64,000 nucleotides of DNA, taken from NCBI GenBank assembly GCA_900557455.1, contig USSM01000003.1, positions 23,877-87,876 on the forward strand, read 5' to 3'. This DNA is from an uncultured Collinsella sp. (GTDB lineage Bacteria > Actinomycetota > Coriobacteriia > Coriobacteriales > Coriobacteriaceae). Numbering within the stretch: the stretch's first letter is position 1; each line of letters starts with the position of its first letter. Positions 8,692 to 17,124 of this stretch are shown here, piece by piece. Made by a program: the position numbers and the translations under genes. The notes beneath the pieces were generated by a model. It searched no databases. It was not told the DNA's origin and saw only the letters and a list, made by a program, of their open reading frames with translations.

Positions 8692-9272
8692 TAACGCTCA
8701 TTCCTTTCGCGAATCTTGCGGGCACGCTCCCCACGCTGCTTGGCTTTGCGTTTGGCGCGGGCCTCGTCACGAGCGTTGAGTTCGGCGGTCGCATCGACCT
8801 CGCGAGCGGCGGGGCTCAAGAACATGTAACCGATGAGCGCCAGCACGACGCCGACCGTAATGCCGATATCGGCCACATTAAAAACGGGGAAGTCGATGAA
8901 CGTGGTGGCGATAAAATCGGTCACGAAGCCAAAGACAAGGCGATCGATAGCATTACCAATAGCACCGCCCGCAACCATAGCCATGCCCACAACCTCAAGA
9001 CGAGCGAGCCGAGGCGCACGGAGCAAGTACAAGGCAATGGCGACAATGACCGCAAGCGCCAGCACGGCAAACGCTATGCCATGCCCCTCGCCCATGCTAA
9101 AGGCGGCTCCGATATTGCGGACAAACAGAAAATCGATCACGCCGGGGATAACGGTCACATGCAGAGCATCGCCCACGGCACGAACCGCAAGCTTGGTCAG
9201 CTGGTCAACGAGCAACACAACGAGCACCACGCCACCAGCAACACCCAACCGCCAACGCAAAGGCGGCGTCAT
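8691..9272 (-). CDS. lspA: Lipoprotein signal peptidase (signal peptidase II)
   Basis: Integral membrane aspartyl protease that removes the signal peptide of diacylglyceryl-modified prolipoproteins. Four TM helices are visible. Conserved blocks are VDQLTKLAV, FLFVRNIGAAFSMGEG, the first catalytic Asp in GGAIGNAIDRLVFGFVTDFI, and the second in FPVFNVADIGITVGV. An unusual basic C-terminal tail of about 45 residues (RDEARAKRKAKQRGERARKI) extends past the family core. I take ATG 9272 (MTPPLRWRLG) as the start; a TTG at 9290 preceded by GGGGA is an alternative. It is coupled to the downstream pseudouridine synthase and is separated from ileS by hairpins and a candidate promoter. Confidence 0.93.
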   Translation of the reverse strand: MTPPLRWRLGVAGGVVLVVLLVDQLTKLAVRAVGDALHVTVIPGVIDFLFVRNIGAAFSMGEGHGIAFAVLALAVIVAIALYLLRAPRLARLEVVGMAMVAGGAIGNAIDRLVFGFVTDFIATTFIDFPVFNVADIGITVGVVLALIGYMFLSPAAREVDATAELNARDEARAKRKAKQRGERARKIRERNER

Positions 9273-9420
9273 ATCCGCACCACGACCCAAAGAAATCCCC
9301 TACCCTCAAAACAATCGAATTCCGTTTAACGCAATAGATAATCATACATTGACGCAAGCAAGAAGCGACAAATCTCCCAAGAACGGGAACACCGCAGGTA
9401 GAGTATAAATGAGCGAGCGG

Positions 9421-9434
9421 GTCTCATTTGAGAC
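9421..9434. promoter_or_regulatory. 14-bp palindrome upstream of lspA
   Basis: GTCTCATTTGAGAC is GTCTCA-TT-TGAGAC, perfectly symmetric. It lies just upstream of a minus-strand TATACT box, so it could be an operator for lspA. Binding is not demonstrated. Confidence 0.35.
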
Positions 9435-9451
9435 AAGGTGACGTGAAATGA

Positions 9452-9480
9452 AAGGGCGCTGACCTTATGGTCGCGCCCTT
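9452..9480 (-). terminator. Probable ileS terminator hairpin
   Basis: AAGGGCGC and GCGCCCTT pair, with an inner GAC/GTC extension and one bulged base. On the minus strand it is followed by TTTCATTTC, a weak T-rich tail. It lies downstream of ileS and upstream of the lspA leader. Confidence 0.55.
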
Positions 9481-9516
9481 GAAATTGAACGTCAGATTGT
9501 CCAAATGCGGCCCGCG

Positions 9517-9612
9517 CAGCGTCGGCGGGTCCGCCGTTCGGAAGAACGGCGGAACCCCCAATTGCCGCTTAGGGGCGTTTGCAGCGTCGGTAGGTTAGGG
9601 CGTTCTACGAAC
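9517..9612. repeat. Two tandem hairpins, each preceded by GCAGCGTCGG
   Basis: The first hairpin pairs GGGTCCGCCGTTC with GAACGGCGGAACCC (one bulge). The second pairs GTAGGTTA plus GGCGTTC with GAACGCC plus TAACCTAC (one mismatch). Both follow the same ten bases GCAGCGTCGG, although the arms themselves differ. They sit directly after the ileS stop and lack T runs, so they look like a small repeat unit or RNA-stabilising structures rather than classic terminators. Confidence 0.55.
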
Positions 9613-9620
9613 GCCGTAAC

Positions 9621-12422
9621 CTACAGCGCATCAGCGCAGCGCTTACAGATATGCGCGTGGCCGTTGTACTCGCCGACGGTGGTGCGATAGTTCCAGCAAC
9701 GGTCGCAGCACTCGCCCTCGGCAGCCTCAATGGCAACGGAGAGCTCCTCGCCCTGGGTCAGCTCAACATCGGAGACGATGTAGAACTCGGCCAGGTCGAC
9801 GGCCTTGTCGCCGGTCAGCAGCGCATACATCTCGGCGGGAACGACCGCCTTGACGCGGACCTGTTGGCTCTTGGTGAAGGTGCCGGCAGAGCGGGCATCC
9901 TCAAGGGCCTTGGTCACGGCGCTACGGAGCTCGAGCGAAGCCTCGAGCACGCCCTCGAACTCATTGGCCTCGTCGACCGTGATGGGCGACTTGTACCAAT
10001 CGAGCAGCGCGGCGTACTTCTGATGATCGACGCAGCCGGCGGGCGCATAGGCCATGGCCTCATCGACGGTGTAGGACAGGATCGGCTGCAGATCGCGCAT
10101 GAGCATCGAGAAGAGCTCGGCGAGCACGGTCTGGGCGCTGCGGCGCTCGAGCGAGCCGGGCTTTTCGCAGTACAGACGGTCCTTCAGGGCGTCGAGGTAC
10201 ACGTTGGAAAGCTCGGTAACAACAAAGTCGTAGAGCGCACGGTAGGCGCGCGGGAACTCGTAGCTGGCGTAGGCATCGTCGACCTCGGCCTGGACCTGGG
10301 TCAGGCGGGCAACCATGAGCTTGTCGAGCGGCAGCAGGTCGGCAAAGGCGACGCCGTCGGTCTCGGGCTCAAACTGACCCTCGAGCTCGGAGAGCAGGAA
10401 GCGCAGCGTGTTGCGGAAACGACGGTAGGCATCGGACGTACGGGCAAGAATCTCGTGGTCGATGGACACGTCGGAGCTGGTGTCGACGGAGGCAACCCAC
10501 AGGCGGATGATGTCGGCACCCATCTCGTCGCAGACCTTATTGGGGTCGATGACGTTGCCGAGCGACTTGGACATCTTGCGGCCCTGGCCGTCGAGGGTGA
10601 AGCCCTGCGAGACGACTGCCTTGTACGGAGCGTGGCCGTTGGCACCCACCGAGGTCAGCAGCGAGCTCTGGAACCAACCGCGGTGCTGGTCGGAGCCCTC
10701 GAGATACACGTCAGCCGGGTACTCAAGCTCGGGGCGATACTCGCAGACGGCCTTCCAGGACACGCCGGAGTCCCACCACACGTCGAGAATGTCCTTATCG
10801 GCCTTGAGGTGATGGCCGCCGCACTTGGGGCAGACGCAAGCCTCGCCCAGGTAGCTCTCGGGAGCGTCGGTGAACCAGGCGTCGGAGCCCTTCTCGTGGA
10901 AGAGCTTGATAACGGCGTCGAGCGTGGCGTCGTTCATGACCTTCTCGCCGCAGTCGGCGCAGGTGTAGCTGGGGATAGGCACGCCCCAGTTGCGCTGACG
11001 GCTGATGCACCAGTCGGGACGCTGCTCGACCATGGCGCCGATGCGGTTTGCCGCGTGGGCCGGATACCACTTGACGTTCTCGCGGACCTCTTTGCCAGCC
11101 TGCTCGCGCAAGCCGGTCTTGTCCATCGAGACAAACCACTGGTCAGTAGCACGGAAGAGCACCGGGTGCTTGCAGCGCCAGCAGTGCGGATAGCTGTGGG
11201 TGATCTTCTTCTCGAGGACCAGGGTGCCGCGCTCGCGCAGGAACTCGATGATGTGCGGGTTGGCCTCATCGGTATCCATACCGCTGAAGGGACCGCCGGT
11301 GCCAAACTCCTCACCGGTGTAGAACTTGCCGTCGTCATCGACCGGCATGCAGATGTCGGTGATGCCCTCCTTGAGGCAGGCAAAGTAGTCGTCGACGCCG
11401 TGGCCGGGCGAGTTGTGGACGATACCGGTACCGTCATCGACACCGACGTAATCGGCCAGCAGCGCCACGCCCTCGACACCGTCGAAGATCGGCTGCTTGT
11501 AGTGGATGTGGTGGAAGGTCTCAGCGGGAACCACATAGGGCTTGCCGGCGACCATAACCGGGGTGTACTCCCAGCCAAACTCCTCGCAGCACTTGGGAGC
11601 CAGGTCCTCGAGCATGACCTCGGCACGGCCATCGTGCTCAACGGCGACATAGGCGGCGCCGGGCTTAAGGGAAACGGCCTGGTCAGAGGGGATGGTCCAC
11701 GGCGTGGTCGTCCAGATGATAAAGTCGACCGGGCCGTCGAAGTTCTCGAGGCCGGCGGGCTTGGAGGTCATCTCAAAGCGCACGAAGATGGAGGGGCTCG
11801 TCTCGTCGGAGTACTCAATCTCGGCCTCGGCCAGCGCGGTGTGGCAGTGCTTGCACCAGTGAACCGGCTTGTGGCCGCGATAGATCATGCCCTTATCGAA
11901 CATGGCCTTGAAGACCTCGATGTCGGCGGCATCGTGCTGGTGATAGAGCGTCAGATAGGGGTTATCCCAGTCGCCGAGCACGCCCAGACGACGGAAACCG
12001 GCCTTCTGCAGCTCGATGTTCTCGACAGCGAACTCGTTGCAGAGCTCACGAATCTTGGCCGTGGGGGTCTGGTTGAACTTCTCGGTGCCGAGCTTCTCCT
12101 CGACCTTGTGCTCGATCGGCTGACCATGGCAGTCCCAACCGGGGACATAGGGAACCTCATAGCCCTGCATCATCCAATAGCGGTTGATCATGTCCTTGGA
12201 GATCTTGTTCATGGCGTGGCCGATGTGGATCGGGCCGTTGGCGTACGGAGGACCGTCGTGCAGCACGAACTTCTTGTGACCCTCGTTCTTCTTCAGAACC
12301 TGCTCGTAGACCTTGTTGTCCTGCCAGTCCTTGAGTCGCTTGGGCTCGGACTTGGAAAGACCGGCACGCATGGGAAAACCGGTCTTGGGCAGATTCATCG
12401 TCTGCTTGTACTCGTTTGCCAC
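9621..12422 (-). CDS. ileS: Isoleucyl-tRNA synthetase
   Basis: Class I aminoacyl-tRNA synthetase charging tRNA-Ile, 933 residues. HIGH motif: GPIHIGHAMNKISKD. KMSKS motif: GRKMSKSLGNVIDPNK. The CP1 editing domain lies between them (DFIIWTTTPWTIPSDQAV). A zinc-binding pair of CxxC knuckles ends the protein (CCDRCWNYRTTVGEYNGH then ICKRCADAL), as in bacterial-type IleRS. The start is taken as GTG 12422 (VANEYKQTMNLPKTG) because AAAGGGG lies five bases upstream; the frame runs further up into the terminator of the leader and is not coding there. Expression is controlled by the T-box at 12466-12770. Confidence 0.96.
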   Translation of the reverse strand: MANEYKQTMNLPKTGFPMRAGLSKSEPKRLKDWQDNKVYEQVLKKNEGHKKFVLHDGPPYANGPIHIGHAMNKISKDMINRYWMMQGYEVPYVPGWDCHGQPIEHKVEEKLGTEKFNQTPTAKIRELCNEFAVENIELQKAGFRRLGVLGDWDNPYLTLYHQHDAADIEVFKAMFDKGMIYRGHKPVHWCKHCHTALAEAEIEYSDETSPSIFVRFEMTSKPAGLENFDGPVDFIIWTTTPWTIPSDQAVSLKPGAAYVAVEHDGRAEVMLEDLAPKCCEEFGWEYTPVMVAGKPYVVPAETFHHIHYKQPIFDGVEGVALLADYVGVDDGTGIVHNSPGHGVDDYFACLKEGITDICMPVDDDGKFYTGEEFGTGGPFSGMDTDEANPHIIEFLRERGTLVLEKKITHSYPHCWRCKHPVLFRATDQWFVSMDKTGLREQAGKEVRENVKWYPAHAANRIGAMVEQRPDWCISRQRNWGVPIPSYTCADCGEKVMNDATLDAVIKLFHEKGSDAWFTDAPESYLGEACVCPKCGGHHLKADKDILDVWWDSGVSWKAVCEYRPELEYPADVYLEGSDQHRGWFQSSLLTSVGANGHAPYKAVVSQGFTLDGQGRKMSKSLGNVIDPNKVCDEMGADIIRLWVASVDTSSDVSIDHEILARTSDAYRRFRNTLRFLLSELEGQFEPETDGVAFADLLPLDKLMVARLTQVQAEVDDAYASYEFPRAYRALYDFVVTELSNVYLDALKDRLYCEKPGSLERRSAQTVLAELFSMLMRDLQPILSYTVDEAMAYAPAGCVDHQKYAALLDWYKSPITVDEANEFEGVLEASLELRSAVTKALEDARSAGTFTKSQQVRVKAVVPAEMYALLTGDKAVDLAEFYIVSDVELTQGEELSVAIEAAEGECCDRCWNYRTTVGEYNGHAHICKRCADAL

Positions 12423-12465
12423 GGTACCCCTTTCATGTCGTGGGCGCGCACGCCCTCTGGGCACC

Positions 12466-12503
12466 AAAAAAAGCGCCCGTCCCTGCAAGCTGGGACGAAG
12501 CGC
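12466..12503 (-). terminator. Regulated terminator of the ileS T-box
   Basis: GC-rich stem with a seven-T tail on the minus strand, ending about 45 bases before the ileS GTG. It is the off-state structure of the T-box and competes with the antiterminator. Confidence 0.88.
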
Positions 12504-12770
12504 CACAAAACGGGCTGTGCGCCCGCAAAAGCTCTTCGCTTAACCACCCAGCTTAGATGCCCTCGCCCGCTTCTAGCGCGCTCACATCCGTTACTCGGCT
12601 GGCCTGTATCGACGACCATCTCGGCGATATCTACTAAGACGTGCCTGTGCGGCACGTCCGTTGGGACCGCAGCTCCGGGGTGATTTTCATCGGTCGCATG
12701 CACGGGTTCTCAGCGCTCCCCGCTCTCTGTAGCATGCGGACGGCCGACTACTCGTCCCCATCAACGCTTA
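12466..12770 (-). ncRNA. T-box riboswitch (isoleucine) in the ileS leader
   Basis: Reading the minus strand: Stem I elements GGGGACGAGTAG and CAGAGAGCGGG, then a likely specifier ATC (Ile) in GAAAATCACCCC (plus bases 12682-12684). The T-box sequence is GGGTGGTTAAGCG (plus 12537-12549). A terminator follows, with GCGCTTCGTCCC pairing to GGGACGGGCGC and then seven Ts (12466-12503). The bases AAGCTGGG just before the T-box (12547-12554) are exactly complementary to CCCAGCTT in the terminator 5' arm and loop (12487-12494). This gives a mutually exclusive antiterminator. Uncharged tRNA-Ile should favour read-through into ileS. The 5' end is approximate. Confidence 0.9.
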
Positions 12771-12908
12771 TGCGGAGTATGCTAGCACGTTCCGCGCCGG
12801 CGAAAAACCCTCAACACTGGTTTTATACGTTCGAAATTTCTCGCGGCTGTGGACCTTCTCTTGGAGCAAAATACCTGAAAGCACTTTATCGAACGAAAGA
12901 AGGTTGCT

Positions 12909-13991
12909 ATGCGTACGATTGGAATGAGCGACTACACCGTTGGCGAGGATTGCTTTGATGAGCTGCCCGCCGCACTGACGGAGTACGGAGCGGCCAAGGT
13001 CGCGATCATCGGTGGCAAGCGGGCGCTGGCCGCAGCGCTTCCCGGCATCGAAGCTGCGCTGGCAGGTACCGACGTCGAGATTCTGGAGACGCGCGTCTAC
13101 GGTACCAACAGTACGCGCGCCAATATCGCCAAGGTCGTAAACTCCCCCGCCTGCCAGGAAGCCGACGTGCTCATCGCCTGCGGCGGCGGCAAGGCGCTCG
13201 ACACCGTGAAGACCGCAGCCATCGAGCTCAAGAAGATCGTCTTTACGGTCCCGACGATCTGTTCCAACTGCTCCGCTGCAACCGCCATTGCCGTCGTGTA
13301 CAACGACGACGGCTCGCTCGAGGGCTATTCGTACCCCAACCGACCGGCGCACATCTTCATCAACCCCAAGATCATCGCCGAGGCACCGGCAGAATACTTC
13401 TGGGCCGGCGTGGGCGATGCCCTGTCTAAGCAGCCCGAGGTCGAGTACGCCACGAGCGCCGGCAACTTAGAGCACACCGCCGGTCTTGGCCTGGCACTCG
13501 CCCACACCTGCTCCGAGCCGCTGTTTACCTACGGCGTCCAGGGTCTTGAGGATGTGCGCCAGGACCTGTCGAGCGAAGCCGTCAAGCAGATCGCGCTCGA
13601 TATCGTGGTCAACACGGGCTATGTCTCGAACCTGACCAATCAAAACGATTACTACTACAACTCGAGCGTGGCGCACGCGTTCTACAACGCCACGTGCAGC
13701 ATTCCGCGCGAGGGCTCCTACCTGCACGGCGAGGTCGTAAGCCTGGGCGTACTGGTGCTGTTTGCCTATACGGGCGATACCGAGAACCTTGAGCGCTACG
13801 CCGCCTTTAACAAGCAGATGGGCCTGCCCGTGACGCTTGAGCAGGTCGGGCTTTCCGAGGCCGATATCCCTGCTCTGTGCGAGTACGCACACGCCACCAA
13901 CGAGTGGAAGCAGGGCAACCCGGAGCCCTTCACCGACGAGAAGTTCGCCGCTGCCATCAAGGCCGCCGACGCCTACGGCCACACCCTCTAG
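12909..13991 (+). CDS. Iron-containing alcohol dehydrogenase family, glycerol dehydrogenase-like
   Basis: NAD-dependent group III dehydrogenase of 360 residues. The nucleotide-binding fold shows VAIIGGKRALAAALPG and ADVLIACGGGKALDTVKTAA (GGGK phosphate loop). Metal ligands are likely the Asp in FWAGVGDALSK, and the His residues in SVAHAFYNATC and GSYLHGEVVSLG. The closest functional group is glycerol dehydrogenase (GldA), which interconverts glycerol and dihydroxyacetone, but hydroxy-ketone or other alcohol substrates are possible. AGAAGG lies seven bases before the ATG. It is a single plus-strand transcript divergent from ileS, ended by the hairpin at 14001-14039. Confidence 0.88.
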   Translation: MRTIGMSDYTVGEDCFDELPAALTEYGAAKVAIIGGKRALAAALPGIEAALAGTDVEILETRVYGTNSTRANIAKVVNSPACQEADVLIACGGGKALDTVKTAAIELKKIVFTVPTICSNCSAATAIAVVYNDDGSLEGYSYPNRPAHIFINPKIIAEAPAEYFWAGVGDALSKQPEVEYATSAGNLEHTAGLGLALAHTCSEPLFTYGVQGLEDVRQDLSSEAVKQIALDIVVNTGYVSNLTNQNDYYYNSSVAHAFYNATCSIPREGSYLHGEVVSLGVLVLFAYTGDTENLERYAAFNKQMGLPVTLEQVGLSEADIPALCEYAHATNEWKQGNPEPFTDEKFAAAIKAADAYGHTL

Positions 13992-13998
13992 GCCAAGC

Positions 13999-14042
13999 CC
14001 AAAACCACCACAAGGGGACAGCGCCCTTGTGGTGGTTTTTTA
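13999..14042 (+). terminator. Perfect 16-bp stem terminator, copy B of a repeated element
   Basis: Arms 14001-14016 (AAAACCACCACAAGGG) and 14024-14039 are exact complements with a 7-base loop GACAGCG, followed by six Ts on the plus strand. The A run on the left makes it bidirectional, and the DUF523 gene stop (14040) overlaps its tail. Compared with copy A at 6251-6291 read on the minus strand, the arm differs at one base. Confidence 0.88.
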
Positions 14043-14495
14043 TTGCTCCAGTATGCTGGGATCGAATTCACTCGTCGGGATCACACGGTACCCATTGCGC
14101 AGGAGAAGGTCGACGAAAACACCGTTGCCCGCGGTGAGCGTACCGCTAAAGGTGCCGTCGTAGATGCGGCCTGCGCCACACGAGGGACTACGGTCCTGCA
14201 GGATGCACGCGGCGATCTCTTCCGGCCCGCCTGCCTGCTCGCACATATCGAGCGCACGTTGGGCACCCAGGCGAAATTCGCGATCAACCGAGATGCCCTC
14301 GCAGGTACGGACCTCGCCGTCCACAATCTCGGACGGCATGCGCGGCGTGGGCAGGCCGCCAAAGACCTCAGGGCACACGAGGAGGACCTCGATCCCCGTG
14401 CGCTCGCAAGCCTCGACCAACGCGCGGTGGTAGTTGTCGAGCCCGTTATACTTGCAGCTCTCGCCCATCAAGCAGGCACTCACCACGATCTTCAT
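14040..14495 (-). CDS. DUF523 family protein
   Basis: Protein of 151 residues beginning MKIVVSACLMGESCKYNGLD, the DUF523 signature with conserved Cys residues (SACLMGESCKYNG, LQDRSPSCGAG). The family is widespread in anaerobes and sometimes called 2-thiouracil desulfurase-like; the cluster of Cys residues suggests a metal or Fe-S site. The exact function here is not known. The start at 14495 is chosen because GGGAGGGAT lies upstream; a longer frame to 14537 enters a hairpin. It converges with the plus-strand dehydrogenase and ends in the shared terminator. Confidence 0.85.
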   Translation of the reverse strand: MKIVVSACLMGESCKYNGLDNYHRALVEACERTGIEVLLVCPEVFGGLPTPRMPSEIVDGEVRTCEGISVDREFRLGAQRALDMCEQAGGPEEIAACILQDRSPSCGAGRIYDGTFSGTLTAGNGVFVDLLLRNGYRVIPTSEFDPSILEQ

Positions 14496-14513
14496 ACATA
14501 TCCCTCCCACGCA

Positions 14514-14552
14514 AATCGCCCCATTTGAGATAGACACTCAAACGGGGCGATT
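14514..14552 (-). terminator. Terminator hairpin downstream of ftsH
   Basis: AATCGCCCC-A-TTTGAG pairs with CTCAAA-C-GGGGCGATT, a 15-pair stem with one mismatch and a 7-base loop. It lies 19 bases past the ftsH stop. The T tail is short. Confidence 0.7.
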
Positions 14553-14570
14553 GACACTACGCAACGAGCC

Positions 14571-16475
14571 TTACTGTTGCTTAGGCATCAGCGGATTCTC
14601 GCGCGTGAGGAGATTCATGAACTCCTCGCCCGTAATCGTCTCCTTCTTGTACAGATAACGAGCCAGCTCGTGGAGCTTAAACTTGTTCTCCTTCAGGATC
14701 TGCAGGGCGCGGTCGTGCGCGTCCTCGATCAGCTTGGCGACAATCGCGTCCACGCGCTCGGCCGTACCGGGAGCGCAGGTGAGCGACGTGTCCTGGTTGA
14801 GGTACGCATTCTGGACAGTACCAAGCGCCATCATGCCAAACTCATCGGACATACCAAAGCGCGTCACCATGTTGCGGGCGAGCTTGGTGGCCTGCTCAAT
14901 ATCGTTGGCGGCACCGGTCGTCATCTCCCCAAAGATGAGCTCCTCGGCAGCGCGACCACCGCAATAGACAGCGAGCTTGTCCAGCACCTCCTGGCGCGTC
15001 GTCAGGAAGCGCTCGTCCTCCTCGACCTGCATGGTGTAGCCCAGAGCGCCGCTCGTGCGCGGCACGATGGTGATCTTGGTAACCGGCGCAGAGCCCTTCT
15101 GGCGGGCGGCAACGATGGCATGGCCGATCTCGTGGTAGGACACGACCTGCTTCTCGTGGTCGGACAGCACCGTGGACTTACGCTGCTGACCAGCAATGAC
15201 GACCTCCACCGACTCCTCAAAATCGTCCTGCGTGGCGCGCTTACGACCCTCGCGGACGGCACGCAGGGCGCCCTCGTTGATGATGTTAGCGAGGTCAGCA
15301 CCCGAGGCACCGGGCGTGGCGCGGGCAATAGCGGTCAGGTCGATCGGCGGCTGCGTCTTCACCCTCTTGGCATGCAGCTCGAGGATGTTCTTGCGGCCAG
15401 TCAGGTCGGGCAGCTCAACGGGAATGCGGCGGTCAAAACGACCGGGGCGCAGCAGGGCGGGATCGAGGCTGTCGGGACGGTTGGTCGCAGCGAGGACGAC
15501 GATGCCCTTGTGGTTATCGAAGCCGTCCATCTCGGTCAGCAGCTGGTTGAGCGTCTGCTCGCGCTCGTCGTTGCCACTAAAGCCGCCGCCATCGCGCTTC
15601 TTGCCGATGGTATCGATCTCATCGATAAAGACGATACACGGGGCCTTTTCCTTGGCCTGCTTAAACAGGTCACGAACCTTGGCGGCACCGCGGCCGACGA
15701 ACATCTCGACGAACTCAGAACCCGAAATGCTAAAGAACGGCACGCCCGCCTCGCCGGCAACAGCCTTGGCAAGCAGGGTCTTACCGGTACCCGGAGGACC
15801 GACAAGGAGAGCACCGCGCGGAAGCTTGGCGCCGATCTCCTCGTAGCGCCGCGGATTCTCCAGAAAGTCGACGACCTCCTTGAGGGACTCCTTGGCCTCT
15901 TCCTGGCCGGCGACGTCGTTAAAGGTCACGCCAACATCCTTGGAGGCAATCACGCGAGCGCCGGACTTGCCCAGTCCGCCGCCGCCAAAGCCGCCGCCAA
16001 AGTTCATCGACGGGCCGTCATCACCCATGGCCTTCTTCATACGGCGGTTGAGCCACCAACCGATAAGGAAGAAAATCGCCATGGGAAGGATGAGTGTAAG
16101 AAGGTAGTAGGTCATCAGACCCGAGTTTTTATCGGGAACGACCGACTCCAGGGACGCACCGGATTCAAGCACGCGATCGGTAAAACCCGCATCATTCGGC
16201 ACGCCGGTCGTCTTGTAGGCGATATTCTCGTCCTCGCCCTTCTTGGTGTAATAAATCGTGTAATCATCCGTGTTGTACTCGACCTTGTCGACGCTTTTCT
16301 TATCGAGCGCTTTGACAAACGTCGAATAATCGGTCTTCGTAATCTGCTGCGTGTGACCGATGTTGGGGAACAGAACGGTCGAGAGCACGAGGTAGACGAC
16401 GAAGGCGATGAGCACGTAGAGGATCATATTCCGTCTACGTTTGTTGTCATCCATCTCCATCTGCTTGAACTCCAT
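14571..16475 (-). CDS. ftsH: ATP-dependent zinc metalloprotease FtsH
   Basis: Membrane-anchored AAA+ protease that degrades misfolded and regulatory proteins, 634 residues. There are two N-terminal TM helices ([20 protein letters not shown] and [20 protein letters not shown]) around an extracytoplasmic domain. The AAA domain has Walker [20 protein letters not shown], Walker [12 protein letters not shown] and the [23 protein letters not shown]. The protease has zinc-binding HEIGHA in [15 protein letters not shown] and a third ligand Asp in the C-terminal part. The Gly-rich [14 protein letters not shown] linker precedes the AAA domain. Start ATG 16475 is uncertain; ATGs 15 and 21 bases downstream are alternatives. 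Confidence 0.96.
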   Translation of the reverse strand: MEFKQMEMDDNKRRRNMILYVLIAFVVYLVLSTVLFPNIGHTQQITKTDYSTFVKALDKKSVDKVEYNTDDYTIYYTKKGEDENIAYKTTGVPNDAGFTDRVLESGASLESVVPDKNSGLMTYYLLTLILPMAIFFLIGWWLNRRMKKAMGDDGPSMNFGGGFGGGGLGKSGARVIASKDVGVTFNDVAGQEEAKESLKEVVDFLENPRRYEEIGAKLPRGALLVGPPGTGKTLLAKAVAGEAGVPFFSISGSEFVEMFVGRGAAKVRDLFKQAKEKAPCIVFIDEIDTIGKKRDGGGFSGNDEREQTLNQLLTEMDGFDNHKGIVVLAATNRPDSLDPALLRPGRFDRRIPVELPDLTGRKNILELHAKRVKTQPPIDLTAIARATPGASGADLANIINEGALRAVREGRKRATQDDFEESVEVVIAGQQRKSTVLSDHEKQVVSYHEIGHAIVAARQKGSAPVTKITIVPRTSGALGYTMQVEEDERFLTTRQEVLDKLAVYCGGRAAEELIFGEMTTGAANDIEQATKLARNMVTRFGMSDEFGMMALGTVQNAYLNQDTSLTCAPGTAERVDAIVAKLIEDAHDRALQILKENKFKLHELARYLYKKETITGEEFMNLLTRENPLMPKQQ

Positions 16476-16552
16476 CTACTGGGGTTGATAATGCTATCTA
16501 GAATACCCAACCCGGACGGCGATAAACCGACGCCGGGCACGAAAGGACAGAG

Positions 16553-17038
16553 ATGGCATCACTGGAAGTCGGCAAGGTTCAAATCTATACGGGCGACGGC
16601 AAGGGCAAGACGACGGCTGCGCTGGGGCTCGCGCTGCGCGCCACGGGCTATGGACTTAACGTGCTCATGCTGCAGTTTGCCAAGAAGCTACACTGCGCCG
16701 AACACGATGCCGCACCGCGCCTGGGACTGCGCATTGTACAGGCCGATCGCGACACACCCGAGGCTTGCGCCGAGCAGATCATGGAGCTCGCACGCGAGCA
16801 GATATCAAAGGTCGACGTTCTGATTTTGGACGAACTCGGCGAGGCCATGCGCCGCGGCTTCGTGACGCGCGAGGATGTCGAAACGTTGATCGCTATAAAG
16901 CCAGCCACCACGGAACTCGTGCTCACCGGCCGAGGCCTGCTGCCACTGGCCGATCTTGCCGACCTGGTCACCGAAATGCGCCCCGTCAAACACTACTTCG
17001 ACGAAGGCCTCCTAGCCCGTCAAGGCATCGAATACTAA
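16553..17038 (+). CDS. Cob(I)alamin adenosyltransferase CobO/CobA-type
   Basis: P-loop protein of 161 residues. QIYTGDGKGKTTAALGLALR is the characteristic Walker A of the CobA/BtuR/CobO family, and DVLILDELGEAMRRGFV is the Walker B region. LVLTGRGLLPLADLADLVTE and the C-terminal KHYFDEGLLARQGIEY match the family end. It transfers adenosyl from ATP to corrinoid cobalt, giving adenosylcobalamin. No other cobalamin genes are nearby, so it may salvage corrinoids. Some shorter homologues have been assigned otherwise, so substrate certainty is moderate. It is convergent with the MATE gene across a long inverted repeat. Confidence 0.88.
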   Translation: MASLEVGKVQIYTGDGKGKTTAALGLALRATGYGLNVLMLQFAKKLHCAEHDAAPRLGLRIVQADRDTPEACAEQIMELAREQISKVDVLILDELGEAMRRGFVTREDVETLIAIKPATTELVLTGRGLLPLADLADLVTEMRPVKHYFDEGLLARQGIEY

Positions 17039-17124
17039 ATGACCCGAAAGGGACGGAGGAAAACGGATCGTTTCGCCTTATCGCCGGGCCAATGATCCGT
17101 TTTCCTCCGTCCCCTACGGGTCAT
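17039..17124. repeat. Long inverted repeat between convergent genes
   Basis: Arms 17050-17069 (GGGACGGAGGAAAACGGATC) and 17094-17113 are perfect 20-base complements with a 24-base loop. Outside a 3x3 internal loop, ATGACCCG (17039-17046) pairs with CGGGTCAT (17117-17124). The element exactly fills the space between the cobO TAA and the MATE TAA. It can act as a bidirectional terminator but is far longer than needed and has no T tract. Confidence 0.85.

Larger units (their letters stand above)
9291..9620. other. Intergenic stretch between ileS and lspA holding hairpins and a palindrome
   Basis: No gene is seen here. It contains a palindrome at 9421-9434, a TATACT -10-like box on the minus strand (9412-9417, with no good -35 at 17 bp), a terminator-like hairpin at 9452-9480 and two tandem hairpins at 9517-9612. 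The arrangement suggests ileS transcripts end here and lspA has its own promoter. Confidence 0.6.
12423..12908. other. Intergenic region between ileS and the dehydrogenase gene
   Basis: About 480 bases without a protein gene. Most of it (12466-12770) is the minus-strand T-box leader of ileS. The remainder (12780-12908) must hold the divergent promoters. It contains an inverted heptamer, CGTTCGA at 12828-12834 and TCGAACG at 12889-12895, upstream of the plus-strand dehydrogenase. Confidence 0.7.

Noticed and set aside
9395..9440. Classic -35/-10 promoter for lspA
   Set aside because: TATACT is good, but the only TTG-type box (TTGTCT) is 23 bp away; kept only as a weak suggestion.
9651..12683. 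Very long plus-strand frame (about 1010 codons) antisense to ileS
   Set aside because: It is the GC-driven shadow of ileS; its protein is repetitive in Leu/Gly/Val/His with no domain, while the minus strand shows a full synthetase.
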